DNA from: Mycobacteriaceae bacterium
GTDB taxonomy: Bacteria > Actinomycetota > Actinomycetes > Mycobacteriales > Mycobacteriaceae
Assembly: GCA_029977845.1 (NCBI GenBank)
Contig: JAPOKC010000017.1
Coordinates: forward strand, 1 to 58,721
Direction: 5' to 3'
DNA: 58,721 bases
Both the position numbers and the translations under genes were made by a program. Positions 17,719-25,057 of the stretch are shown piece after piece (position 1 is the stretch's first letter; each line of letters begins with the position of its first letter). Below the pieces are notes generated by a model that saw only the letters and a list, made by a program, of their open reading frames with translations, searched no databases and was not told the origin of the DNA.

Positions 17719-17988
17719 CTCCGCGTGCGCCCGGTCGAGGTCGGCCGGACCCGCCAGTGTCGCCGAAGGGGTCATTCCCGCGGCGATGATGTCCCGCCGG
17801 ATCGACGCGACCGCTTTGAGATGGGACACCTGTGCCGCGAGCAGGATCGCCCGGGCCAGGATTCGCGGATCGGTGCGCATCGCCGCCTCGCCCAGCACCA
17901 CGCTGTGCAGATGACCGGCGCGCGCGGAGCGGAACATCACCTGGCCGCTGGGGTGTTCGGCGTCGAATGCCGGATCATGTCCGTTCAC
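17686..17988 (-). CDS. Conserved hypothetical protein, Rv0028-like
   Basis: This protein of 100 residues is the last gene of a six-gene operon. Its GTG overlaps the preceding TGA (GTGA). It is mostly helical: HSVVLGEAAMRTDPRILARA then ILLAAQVSHLKAVASIRRDI. No signal peptide, membrane segment or WXG motif is seen. Its length and place in the order regulator-P60-four small genes match Rv0028 of M. tuberculosis (101 residues, from memory). Function unknown; association with type VII secretion is inferred from neighbours. Confidence 0.78.
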   Translation of the reverse strand: MNGHDPAFDAEHPSGQVMFRSARAGHLHSVVLGEAAMRTDPRILARAILLAAQVSHLKAVASIRRDIIAAGMTPSATLAGPADLDRAHAELFGHRLRPDL

Positions 17989-18302
17989 CGGATCTCCTCG
18001 GTGACATCCCTCATCCGCTGCGCTGCTTCCTGGTCATGCCGCTCCCAGATCGTCGCCGCCTGATCGAGCCGTTCGGCGAGTTCCTCGTGTGCCGCGGCCT
18101 GCTGCTCGTAGCAGACCCGTCTCTGTTCGAGGAGATCACGCCCGGCGTCACGGAGTTCAGCGAAGACCGGCCCGAGGGATTCCAGGCTCGCCATGATCCC
18201 GGCGTTGTCCGCCGGGACGGCGCGCAGTTGTTCCGCGGTGCCGCGGTGTTCAACGGCGGCCCGGCGCAGCTCCTCAGGCGCCACATCGAGGTGTTCGGCC
18301 AT
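17985..18302 (-). CDS. EspC-like / WXG-type helical protein, Rv0027-like
   Basis: This 105-residue helical hairpin begins MAEHLDVAPEELRRAAVEH and resembles DUF2580/EspC-type ESX-associated small proteins. It is rich in Glu, Arg and Ala, and forms two long helices either side of residues 45-60. A ribosome site (GGGAGCAGG) sits before ATG 18302, which I prefer over an upstream start that would overlap the previous gene. Length equals Rv0027 (105, from memory). Likely dimerises; export by a type VII system is inferred, and no C-terminal YxxxD/E signal is obvious. Confidence 0.78.
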   Translation of the reverse strand: MAEHLDVAPEELRRAAVEHRGTAEQLRAVPADNAGIMASLESLGPVFAELRDAGRDLLEQRRVCYEQQAAAHEELAERLDQAATIWERHDQEAAQRMRDVTEEIR

Positions 18303-18312
18303 ATCCTGCTCC

Positions 18313-19254
18313 CTATCCCTTCGGCGGATGCTGCCATCCGAGGAATCCCGGACCACCGACGGCCGTCACGGGTTGAATCTGGTTGTCCAGCAGCGCTTTA
18401 CCGTTTCCCAATGCCAGCGCATGACGGTCGGCGAAGAGACCGACATCACCGGCCGACAGCAGTGCCGGATCGAGCGGCTCGGTGACGGCGGATCCCGCTG
18501 CCGGAATGGTGATGCCGTGCTGGGCGAAGGCATCCGGGATCGGTGTTCCGGCCACCGCGTCGCTGATCACACCGGCCAGGTCCGGGGACGGTGCGGTGAG
18601 GGCCTCCGCGCCCGGGACGGCCGCATCGGCCGCGGCGCGGTCAGCGTCTGACTGGTCCGGCTCGGGGATCCGGTGACCGCGGATGCGATCGGCGAGCGAT
18701 GACAGGTCCGTTCCGCCCAGATCCGACGATGACGGTGACGGCATACCGGGCCAGCCGCCGGCCGATGGCGCGCCGGAACCCCAGGCCGGCGCCGCGGGCT
18801 GCGCAGCGGGCTGAGCCGGTGGATCCTCAGGTGGGGGCCCGGACACGTCGTCGGCACCGAGATCGATCAGATCGGGCGGGATCAGCGCTTCGGCGGGTTC
18901 ATCGGAGTTCTCCGCCGCGGATACATAGAGCGAGGACAGTGCGGCCGCCAGGGTCGCCTTGGACGACGCATCCAGGTCGGCCTGGTCCACCACGGTTCGG
19001 ATTTCGCGCAGCTTCCCGACGAGATATCCCTGAAAGGACCGCGCGCCGGCCGGGGTGCCCAGATCGGGTCGGGAGGCGACAGCGGTCTCGACGTCCTGCT
19101 GCAACCGGGTCAGGGCCTCGGTACCGCGATCGTGCTCGGTGTGCGCGTTGAGCACCGCGGTGATCACCTGCAGATCGATCTGCGCGGTCAGCGACCTCTG
19201 CCGGGCCAGCGCTGCCTCGGCCTGGCGGATCGCGTCGGCTTGCGCACCTTCCAT
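18313..19254 (-). CDS. DUF4226-like protein with Pro/Ala-rich linker, Rv0026-like
   Basis: This 313-residue protein has an N-terminal helical domain (about 1-125, MEGAQADAIRQAEAALARQR onward), a Pro/Ala/Ser-rich linker (about 130-190), then a short C-terminal globular part. The end reads AGDVGLFADRHALALGNGKA, which resembles the GDxxxF...H...G half of an NlpC/P60 domain but without its catalytic Cys region. ATG 19254 avoids overlap with the upstream gene. The order fits Rv0026 (448 residues from memory, so this one is shorter). It may work with the P60 protein in the same operon (inference). Confidence 0.75.
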   Translation of the reverse strand: MEGAQADAIRQAEAALARQRSLTAQIDLQVITAVLNAHTEHDRGTEALTRLQQDVETAVASRPDLGTPAGARSFQGYLVGKLREIRTVVDQADLDASSKATLAAALSSLYVSAAENSDEPAEALIPPDLIDLGADDVSGPPPEDPPAQPAAQPAAPAWGSGAPSAGGWPGMPSPSSSDLGGTDLSSLADRIRGHRIPEPDQSDADRAAADAAVPGAEALTAPSPDLAGVISDAVAGTPIPDAFAQHGITIPAAGSAVTEPLDPALLSAGDVGLFADRHALALGNGKALLDNQIQPVTAVGGPGFLGWQHPPKG

Positions 19255-19291
19255 GCCGGTGACTCTAAAAAGTTGTAGAACACCCGGCAAT

Positions 19292-19627
19292 TCACCTTGA
19301 TCCGAGGCGGTATTGCGCCCCGATCCGTTGTAGCTCAATCGTTTTCGCCGCTGCGGATTCCCGGGCTGCGGTCACGATCGTGATCAGGTCGCGATGGCGG
19401 TCCAACAGCAGGCGCGCGCGATCACGGTCGGCCAGAGCGGTGGCATCCGCCGCCGCGTCGATGGCGGCCTGGGCTGACTCGACGCGCCGGATGGATTCCG
19501 CCGCGAGCGCATGAGCGCTCCCGACGACTGCGGTCAGTTCACGATCGGCGGATGCCAGCGCATCGTCGCGGGCAGCCAGTGCGGCGCGGGCGCCGTCCAG
19601 ACTCTCCAGCCAGTCCCCCTGTGCCAT
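19292..19627 (-). CDS. Small helical protein, Rv0025-like
   Basis: A protein of about 111 residues, starting MAQGDWLESLDGARAALAAR and continuing as nearly unbroken Ala/Arg/Asp-rich helix with RESAAAKTIELQRIGAQYRL near the end. It looks like a coiled-coil or ESX-type helical hairpin; GDW replaces a WXG turn only loosely. An ATG 18 bases upstream (19645) would give 117 residues, closer to Rv0025 (120 from memory); neither start has a convincing ribosome site. A function is not assigned. Confidence 0.68.
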   Translation of the reverse strand: MAQGDWLESLDGARAALAARDDALASADRELTAVVGSAHALAAESIRRVESAQAAIDAAADATALADRDRARLLLDRHRDLITIVTAARESAAAKTIELQRIGAQYRLGSR

Positions 19628-19664
19628 GGCGGCGACGCTACGCATCGGGCCGCGGCCCGACAAT

Positions 19665-20468
19665 TCACCCGGGCCGGCGGATGGCGATCGCGGATCCCAA
19701 TGGACTGACCCGCACCGGCGCGCCGGCGTAGGGCGCCTCGACGACGAGGTCGTGACCGATGGCCAGCTGGACGTGGCCGGTGTGCGGGAAGACGAGATCA
19801 CCGGGTCGGATGTCCGCGCGTGCGATCGCGGCGCCCTCGTTGATCTGGTCATAGGTGGTGCGGGACAGCGCTATCCCGGCCTGCGCGTAGGACCACTTGA
19901 CCAAGCCCGAACAGTCGAAGCTGTCCGGTCCGGTGGCCCCCCACACATAGGGCCGGCCCAGTCTGCTCAATGCGGCGCGCACCGCGCGCCCGGCCCGCGC
20001 ATCGGCGGTGCCGGCCCGGTGGTGGGCGAGCCGGTAGCGCAAAGCCCGCAGCGCCGCACGGTGCCGGCGCGCCCGACGCCGCGCGGCCAGCACATGGGCG
20101 CGCTGGGCGTGTAACCGATGCAGTCTGCGGCGCAACAGTTCCCGCGCCAGAATCGGATGGGCGAGGACGTCCGGGCCAGGCCGGTCGGCCCGCGCCGCGG
20201 CAAGGACCGCCGCGGTGTCCGAGTGCGCACGCCGGTGATCACGCGTGGTGTCGATGAGGATCCGGGTGAACTCGGCGTCGACGTCGCGCGCGTCGAACCG
20301 CCGACTCCTCGAATCGGCGAGCGCCCCGCGGTAGGCCGTACCCGTCTGTCCGGCCGCCGAAACCGGACCCACCCCGGGCTCCCCGGGCGCCCCGGGCAAC
20401 AGGGCGCCGGGTTCGGCCGCGAACAGGGCATGGGCCCGTCCCAGGACGACGAGATCGTCGTCGCTCAC
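19665..20468 (-). CDS. NlpC/P60 family cysteine peptidase, Rv0024-like
   Basis: This 267-residue protein has an arginine/alanine-rich helical N-terminal region (about 1-160) and a C-terminal NlpC/P60 domain. The catalytic C186 lies in SFDCSGLVKWSY and the histidine H232 in TGHVQLAIGHD; PGDLVF lies between them. Such enzymes cut the D-Glu to diaminopimelate bond of peptidoglycan. No Sec signal is visible, unlike RipA-type enzymes, so export may need a type VII route or the enzyme may act otherwise (inference). Its GTG overlaps the regulator's stop. Confidence 0.85.
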   Translation of the reverse strand: MSDDDLVVLGRAHALFAAEPGALLPGAPGEPGVGPVSAAGQTGTAYRGALADSRSRRFDARDVDAEFTRILIDTTRDHRRAHSDTAAVLAAARADRPGPDVLAHPILARELLRRRLHRLHAQRAHVLAARRRARRHRAALRALRYRLAHHRAGTADARAGRAVRAALSRLGRPYVWGATGPDSFDCSGLVKWSYAQAGIALSRTTYDQINEGAAIARADIRPGDLVFPHTGHVQLAIGHDLVVEAPYAGAPVRVSPLGSAIAIRRPG

Positions 20469-21190
20469 GGTTGGCCCTCAATGAAGGCCCGGACCCGCGG
20501 CAGAACACCGGGCGGGACCACCCCCCGATTCCGGATGTCCCACACATCCTCGGCGCCGACTCCCACCAGTGCGGCGATCACCGCCTCCGGCAGGCCGGAC
20601 CGGGCGCAGGCCGCGTCGAACTGCGCGCCGATCGCGGCCGGGATACGGGCCAGCAGACCGCTTCGGATGGATTCGAGTTCCCTCAGATGCGCCATCAATG
20701 ACGCGGCGGACGGGGCGCCGGCGTTGACCGCCACCCGCCAGGAGTTGGCGGCCAGCAACTCGGCCTTGGCGCACTGTTCGATCACCGAATGAATATATGA
20801 CTCATATTCGTTTGATGTCTCCGCAGGCAGCCGGGCCATCAACGAGTTGAGCGAGTCGAGGTGGGCCTGCGCGTGGGCTTCGAGAACCTCGGTGTCGGTG
20901 TGCCGGTTGACCGTCACCGCCTCCGGCGGCGCCACCGGGGCGGAGGCCAGCAGGCTGTCGAGTTCGGTCTGCGGCTCGTCGGCCAGCAGCAACCGCGCAT
21001 ACGTTCCAGGCGGCAGGCCGAGGGCGTTTTCCACCTTGTGAACTGTGCCTTTGTGCGGCTTGCGGGTGCCCCGTTCCAGATAGCTCAGACCCATCACGCT
21101 GACCCCCGAGGATGCCGCGAGGTCCGCCAGCGACCAGTCGCGGGACTCGCGGAGAGCGCGGATCGCGGCCCCGGCCGCCTCGCGGCTCAC
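20465..21190 (-). CDS. XRE-type helix-turn-helix regulator, Rv0023-like
   Basis: This 241-residue protein opens with an XRE/Cro HTH in residues 5-65 (IRALRESRDWSLADLAASSG then SYLERGTRKPHKGTVHKVEN). A long helical C-terminal region follows; in its last third, EAVIAALVGVGAEDVWDIRN is a second helix-turn-helix-like stretch. It is the first gene of the operon with the P60 protein and is divergent from whiB5, as Rv0023 is from Rv0022c. Two TGTATATACG sites in the shared promoter are its likely operators, which would give coupled autoregulation and whiB5 control (inference). Confidence 0.83.
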   Translation of the reverse strand: MSREAAGAAIRALRESRDWSLADLAASSGVSVMGLSYLERGTRKPHKGTVHKVENALGLPPGTYARLLLADEPQTELDSLLASAPVAPPEAVTVNRHTDTEVLEAHAQAHLDSLNSLMARLPAETSNEYESYIHSVIEQCAKAELLAANSWRVAVNAGAPSAASLMAHLRELESIRSGLLARIPAAIGAQFDAACARSGLPEAVIAALVGVGAEDVWDIRNRGVVPPGVLPRVRAFIEGQP

Positions 21191-21232
21191 GGTCGGACTC
21201 CCAGCACAGCAAGATCGTACACAGCGTTCTGG

Positions 21233-21287
21233 TGTATATACGTTTTTGTTTACGTTTCACTTGCACAGCTCGATCAATGTATATACG
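21233..21287. promoter_or_regulatory. Two TGTATATACG boxes in the whiB5 / regulator intergenic region
   Basis: The 10-mer TGTATATACG occurs at 21233-21242 and 21278-21287, 45 bases apart. Each contains the 8-bp perfect palindrome GTATATAC. The intergenic stretch is AT-rich compared with flanking genes and must hold both divergent promoters. The spacing, near four helical turns, suits two dimers on one face. Confidence 0.6.
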
Positions 21288-21325
21288 ATTCCGTCACCGT
21301 ATTGGGATGGAGCAAGGAGGCTGGA

Positions 21326-21739
21326 ATGGACTACCGACCGTGTTCGAGCGAGCCGGACCTGTGGTTCGGCTATTCCGACGACGACACCAGCGACGGCGCC
21401 GCCAAAGCCCGGGTCTACGAGCAGTCCGCCACCCGGGCGAGGCTGATCTGCCTGCGCCGGTGCCCGCTGGCCCAACAGCGCCAGTGCGCGGCGCGGGCCG
21501 TGGCGGCCGGCGAGGAGTACGGCGTGTGGGCGGGGGTGAAACTGCCCGGCGGGCAGTATCGCAAGCGCCACCAACTGGCCCGCGCCCATCGGATCCTGCG
21601 CGAGATCGCCGACGGACAGATCAATCCGCGGGAGCTCCCGGAGAGCGCCGAACTGCTCTCCCGGGGTGAGGCGATCCCGGCTGCGGTGACCACCGTCGTT
21701 CACCTCAGCGGAGTCGGACGTCGTCGTAACGCCGCCTGA
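21326..21739 (+). CDS. whiB5: WhiB5-type iron-sulfur regulator
   Basis: This 137-residue WhiB protein has four cysteines, C6, C42, C46 and C54. The spacing C-x3-C-x7-C is unlike the usual C-x2-C-x5-C of most WhiB proteins and is what I recall for WhiB5. The G-V-W-A-G turn (66-70) stands for the usual GVWGG, and a basic tail (KLPGGQYRKRHQLARAHR) follows. A strong ribosome site AAGGAGG sits five bases before the ATG. It should bind a [4Fe-4S] cluster and act with sigma factor. In M. tuberculosis whiB5 loss lowers ESX-2/ESX-4 gene expression (published). Synteny supports the symbol. Confidence 0.88.
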   Translation: MDYRPCSSEPDLWFGYSDDDTSDGAAKARVYEQSATRARLICLRRCPLAQQRQCAARAVAAGEEYGVWAGVKLPGGQYRKRHQLARAHRILREIADGQINPRELPESAELLSRGEAIPAAVTTVVHLSGVGRRRNAA

Positions 21740-21766
21740 GCCGGCCTTCGGTGCGACACTTGGCAC

Positions 21767-21955
21767 ATGCTCGTTGTCGGAATATTGGCGGCCGCGGCCC
21801 TGGTGGTCCTGATCGTCGCCGTGGTCACCGGAAGCACCCTGGCCGCACTGCTCGTCGTCATCCTCGCCGTGGCGGGTCTGGTTCTCCTGGTGCGCGACTG
21901 GCGTGCGGTGCGCGACGAGACCTCACCGGACAGTGCGGTCCTGGATCAGTTCTAG
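21767..21955 (+). CDS. Small two-helix membrane protein
   Basis: This 62-residue protein is nearly all hydrophobic: MLVVGILAAAALVVLIVAVV then a second helix ending LVLLVRDWRAVRDE, with a charged C-terminus inside the cell by the positive-inside rule. Family unknown. The last 33 bases overlap the 3' end of the convergent kinase-like gene. No clear ribosome site. Confidence 0.65.
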   Translation: MLVVGILAAAALVVLIVAVVTGSTLAALLVVILAVAGLVLLVRDWRAVRDETSPDSAVLDQF

Positions 21956-22984
21956 GGTCCCCAACTCCCGGATCGCCCGCGCTCCCCGCTGCAACATCGC
22001 CAGCGCCATATCGTCACCGCGTTCGGTTGATGACGAGTAGGCATGGCCCAGTGCCGTGATCATCGGGACCTGCACCATGCCGAATCGATAATCGTTCCAA
22101 CATGATTCAGCGTCGTAGTCAGACACGTACACCGACAGCGCACGGTGATAGGCATCGACGAGTGTGCGCTCCTGGGCGGCCCGGTCATCGGGGCGCAGAC
22201 TGGTGGCGATGAAGTAGGCCAGGTCGCGCGCCGGCAGACCCACACTCAGGGTCTGCCAGTCGACGGCGGTGACGCGCTCGTGCACGGGATCGAAGAGCAG
22301 GTTGTCGGCGCGGTAGTCGCCGTGCAGCAGGCTGAACCGATCCGGTGCGTTGATCAGCCAGTCCCCGACCAGTGCCGACGCGTCCAGAATCGTCTGTCGC
22401 TCCTGCGCCGACATCCTCGGCCCGAGGCGTTCCAGGGTGGTCGCGACGGCCAGTGCGGTGATCTCGCCCAGTCCGCGGGCGGTCGGCTCATCGGGCCGGT
22501 TCATGATCACGCCGGTCTGGGTCAGCCACGCGTCATCGCACCAGCGCGGGCCGTGCAGACCGGCCAGTGCCGTGACGGCAAGCCTCGCCTGCGCGGGCGT
22601 GCACCCGCGGATCTGATCGCCCTGCTCCCCCGGCGCCATGTCGGCCAGCAGCAGCACGAACTGTGCACCGTCCTCGGCCAGGGCGCAGTGATAGCACCGC
22701 GGCAGGGGCACCGCCAGGGTGCCGGCGATCTGGGTGTAGAAGGCATGCTCGGAGAAGTAGCTCAGCGCCACCCGTTGACGCACCTGCTCGTCCTGGGCGG
22801 GCAGTTTCACGACGAACGAGTCGGGCAGATCCGTTGTGCCGCTGTAGGTCACGGCGACGCGATAGGTGGCTCCGGTCTGCCCGGTGCCGATCGGGGTGAC
22901 CTCGGCCGCGCTGACCGGCGCGCCGAGGACTTCCGAAAGCCACTGGGGCGTCACCTGATCGGGGGTTCCGGGGATGGCCGTCAT
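21923..22984 (-). CDS. Phosphotransferase / ecdysteroid kinase-like protein (APH fold)
   Basis: This is a 353-residue protein of the aminoglycoside-phosphotransferase/EcKinase fold. The catalytic loop is LLHGDYRADNLLFD (H-G-D-x-R-x-D-N) and the metal-binding aspartate is in VTAVDWQTLSVG. The N-terminal PIGTGQTGATYRV plays the glycine loop and SFVVKLP holds the nucleotide lysine. Mycobacteria carry many such kinases near acyl-CoA dehydrogenases; the phosphate acceptor is unknown. Four bases separate its start from the stop of the flavoprotein upstream, so they share an operon. Confidence 0.87.
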   Translation of the reverse strand: MTAIPGTPDQVTPQWLSEVLGAPVSAAEVTPIGTGQTGATYRVAVTYSGTTDLPDSFVVKLPAQDEQVRQRVALSYFSEHAFYTQIAGTLAVPLPRCYHCALAEDGAQFVLLLADMAPGEQGDQIRGCTPAQARLAVTALAGLHGPRWCDDAWLTQTGVIMNRPDEPTARGLGEITALAVATTLERLGPRMSAQERQTILDASALVGDWLINAPDRFSLLHGDYRADNLLFDPVHERVTAVDWQTLSVGLPARDLAYFIATSLRPDDRAAQERTLVDAYHRALSVYVSDYDAESCWNDYRFGMVQVPMITALGHAYSSSTERGDDMALAMLQRGARAIRELGTLELIQDRTVR

Positions 22985-22987
22985 TGT

Positions 22988-24121
22988 CTAGCCCAGCGGC
23001 CGGTTCTCGCGCACACCGCGGTAGATGCCTCGCCGCACGATCCACGGGATCAGCACCCGGTCGACCACGCCGGCCGGGATGCGAAACGGCCGGCCGTTCG
23101 GTGCGAACACCTCGATCCCGTCGGACTGCGTTCCGATCACCGAACCCCAACGGTGCCGCGGCGCCCGGTAGGTGCGCAACGGTCGGCCCTCCGGTTCGGC
23201 TCTGATGTTGTGCGCCAGAACGCCGTCGGCGCGATTGCGCGCCGAGGAACGCAGCGGATCGGTGGCCGCCACATCACCGATGGCGAAGACACCCCGATAC
23301 CCGGGCACTCGCAACTCTGGGGTGACCTTGACGAAACCGTCCGCGTCGAGCAACTCGGCGGGCAGCCATTCGGTGTTGGGCCGCACCTGTCCGACGGTCC
23401 ACAACACCGCGTCGGCCTGCGCCGGTGGCTGACCGGTGCTCCACACAACCGGGTCGCCGGTGATCGCGTCACAGTCGAAGCCTTCGGGAATCACCGCCCG
23501 GTGGCCGGGGTGCAGCGTGACGCCCGAACGGATCAGCCTGCGCTGCAGGTGCTCCCAGATCTTCGGATGGTGCGCCGCCAACGGCCGGTCCCCCGGGAAG
23601 TAAAGGTCGACGCGTTTACCCGGCCAATGCGCGGCCAGGTTCGCCGCGGCGCTCACCGCGGCCGCGCCGCCGCCGATCACGATCACCGACGCGGCGTCGG
23701 CGAGCCGATGGTGGGTGGCGGTGAGGTCGGCCACGATGTCGACCGGTGACTGCAACTGGGTGCGGCGCCAGAAACCGTTGCGCACACCCGTCGAAATCAC
23801 CAGGGAGTCATAGGGTTCGGCGACACCGGTCCCGTCGGCGCGTTCCGCATGGACGACCCGCCCATCGAGGTCGACCCCGGTCAGCCGGGCCTGCACCATG
23901 CGGACACCGTCCAGCCCGCGGTAGCGGTTGAACGGCACCCAGTAGTCCCGGGCCCAGTCGGTGGGCCGGGTCAGCCGAACGCCGAGTTCCTGGCCGCTGA
24001 GCAGACCGGGGTTGACCGAGATCCCGACCACGTCGGCGAAGCGCGCCACCCGGATGGCGGTCAGCAGTCCGGCGTCACCGAGGCCGGCGATGACCACCCG
24101 CGGCCGCACCGCCGGGGTCAT
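22988..24121 (-). CDS. NAD(P)/FAD-dependent oxidoreductase (AIF/NDH-2-like)
   Basis: This 377-residue two-dinucleotide-binding-domain flavoprotein has the FAD motif VVIAGLGDAGLLTAIRVAR (G-x-G-x-x-G), a second Rossmann site VIVIGGGAAAVSAAANLA for NAD(P)H, and the late RGVFAIGDVAA with the FAD aspartate. It resembles AIF/FSP1-type quinone reductases rather than disulfide reductases, as no CxxxxC is present. No membrane segment is seen. ATG 24121 overlaps the upstream DUF1295 gene's TGA as ATGA; the longer frame is out of place. Confidence 0.85.
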   Translation of the reverse strand: MTPAVRPRVVIAGLGDAGLLTAIRVARFADVVGISVNPGLLSGQELGVRLTRPTDWARDYWVPFNRYRGLDGVRMVQARLTGVDLDGRVVHAERADGTGVAEPYDSLVISTGVRNGFWRRTQLQSPVDIVADLTATHHRLADAASVIVIGGGAAAVSAAANLAAHWPGKRVDLYFPGDRPLAAHHPKIWEHLQRRLIRSGVTLHPGHRAVIPEGFDCDAITGDPVVWSTGQPPAQADAVLWTVGQVRPNTEWLPAELLDADGFVKVTPELRVPGYRGVFAIGDVAATDPLRSSARNRADGVLAHNIRAEPEGRPLRTYRAPRHRWGSVIGTQSDGIEVFAPNGRPFRIPAGVVDRVLIPWIVRRGIYRGVRENRPLG

Positions 24122-25005
24122 CCCCCGGACCTGCGCGGCGGGCGGGGCAGCAACCGGGGCACCCGGTCGACCACGTCCTGGTACTGCGGGCGGCGCTCGA
24201 GACTGCGCTTCTCCATCATCGGAATGCTGGCGCCGAGGAACATCGCGACCATCAGCAGCACTCCGGCGAACAGCCACCACCAGTCAGCGGGTGCGGCGGC
24301 GAGCCCGAACAGCGCCAGCGACAACCAGAAGCCGATCTCGCCGAGATAGTTGGGGTGCCGCGACCAGGCCCACAGGCCCTGATCCATCGCCACGCCCGGG
24401 TGCGCGGCGACGAAGCGGCGCATCTGGGTGTCGGCGGTCAACTCGAGGCTGACCGCGGCGAGGCCGACGAGCCACGCCAGCCAGGCCAGCCATGCCAGAC
24501 CGTCGCCGGGTCGGGTCAGCGCAACATAGGCCGGCAGCATTCCGGCGAACACCTGCAGGGTGGGGAACAGGTGGATACCGAAGAAGTCGGCCAGGAACTC
24601 GAAACGGCCCGCGCCGTCACGCAACAGCGGGTAACGCCAGTCCTCGTGATGCAGTCCCGGAAAGCCGATCACCCAGTTGGCCGTCAGCCGCACCGCCCAG
24701 TAGCCGACCACCGCCGCCATCAGCCAGCTCCGCAGCGCGCCCGGACCGCTGACTCCGATCGGACCCTCCGCCCACCAGTAGGCCAGCAGCAACGGCGGGA
24801 TCACACTCCAGTAGGCGTCATAGAAGCTGGAGTTCCGATAGGCGCGGCTGAACACGAAGATCACCACCGTCGCCAGGACGTCGGCGATGAGGGTGTCCAG
24901 CCAGAGCCGGCCGGTGGACGGTCCGGCGTAAAGCCACCCGGCTCCGATCGCAATGGCGACGACATAGGCCACCGTGACTAGGACAAGTGAACGGCCCCTG
25001 CTCAT
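24118..25005 (-). CDS. DUF1295 / steroid 5-alpha-reductase-like membrane protein
   Basis: This 295-residue integral membrane protein has about seven helices. The C-terminal signature is GLWAWSRHPNYLGEIGFWL, followed by a basic end (MMEKRSLERRPQYQDVVDRV), the hallmark of DUF1295 and isoprenylcysteine-methyltransferase/5-alpha-reductase relatives, where the RHPNY-E motif binds cofactor. FYDAYWSVIPPLLLAYWW is the family's N-terminal motif. A tandem triple WLAWLAWL occurs near residue 190. A redox role with the following flavoprotein is plausible (inference). A decayed relative lies at 56.1-56.4 kb. Confidence 0.85.
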   Translation of the reverse strand: MSRGRSLVLVTVAYVVAIAIGAGWLYAGPSTGRLWLDTLIADVLATVVIFVFSRAYRNSSFYDAYWSVIPPLLLAYWWAEGPIGVSGPGALRSWLMAAVVGYWAVRLTANWVIGFPGLHHEDWRYPLLRDGAGRFEFLADFFGIHLFPTLQVFAGMLPAYVALTRPGDGLAWLAWLAWLVGLAAVSLELTADTQMRRFVAAHPGVAMDQGLWAWSRHPNYLGEIGFWLSLALFGLAAAPADWWWLFAGVLLMVAMFLGASIPMMEKRSLERRPQYQDVVDRVPRLLPRPPRRSGG

Positions 25006-25044
25006 CTGCGCGAACCTAACACGATGCGGTTTCGCAGACAGTCG

Positions 25045-25050
25045 TATCGT
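25045..25050 (+). promoter_or_regulatory. -10 element (TATCGT) of the acyl-CoA dehydrogenase operon, leaderless
   Basis: TATCGT lies seven bases before the ATG at 25058. This geometry predicts a leaderless mRNA and rules out the longer in-frame start at 24974. Confidence 0.5.
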
Positions 25051-25057
25051 GACTCCC

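Noticed and set aside
20791..20809. AT-rich palindrome (ATATGACTCATAT core) inside the XRE regulator gene
   Set aside because: It lies within a conserved coding stretch (Tyr-, Ile- and Ser-rich) and has no partner gene start nearby; probably codon-driven.
22145..23749. 534-codon plus-strand frame across two minus-strand genes
   Set aside because: It spans the kinase-like and flavoprotein genes and has no motif; a shadow frame.
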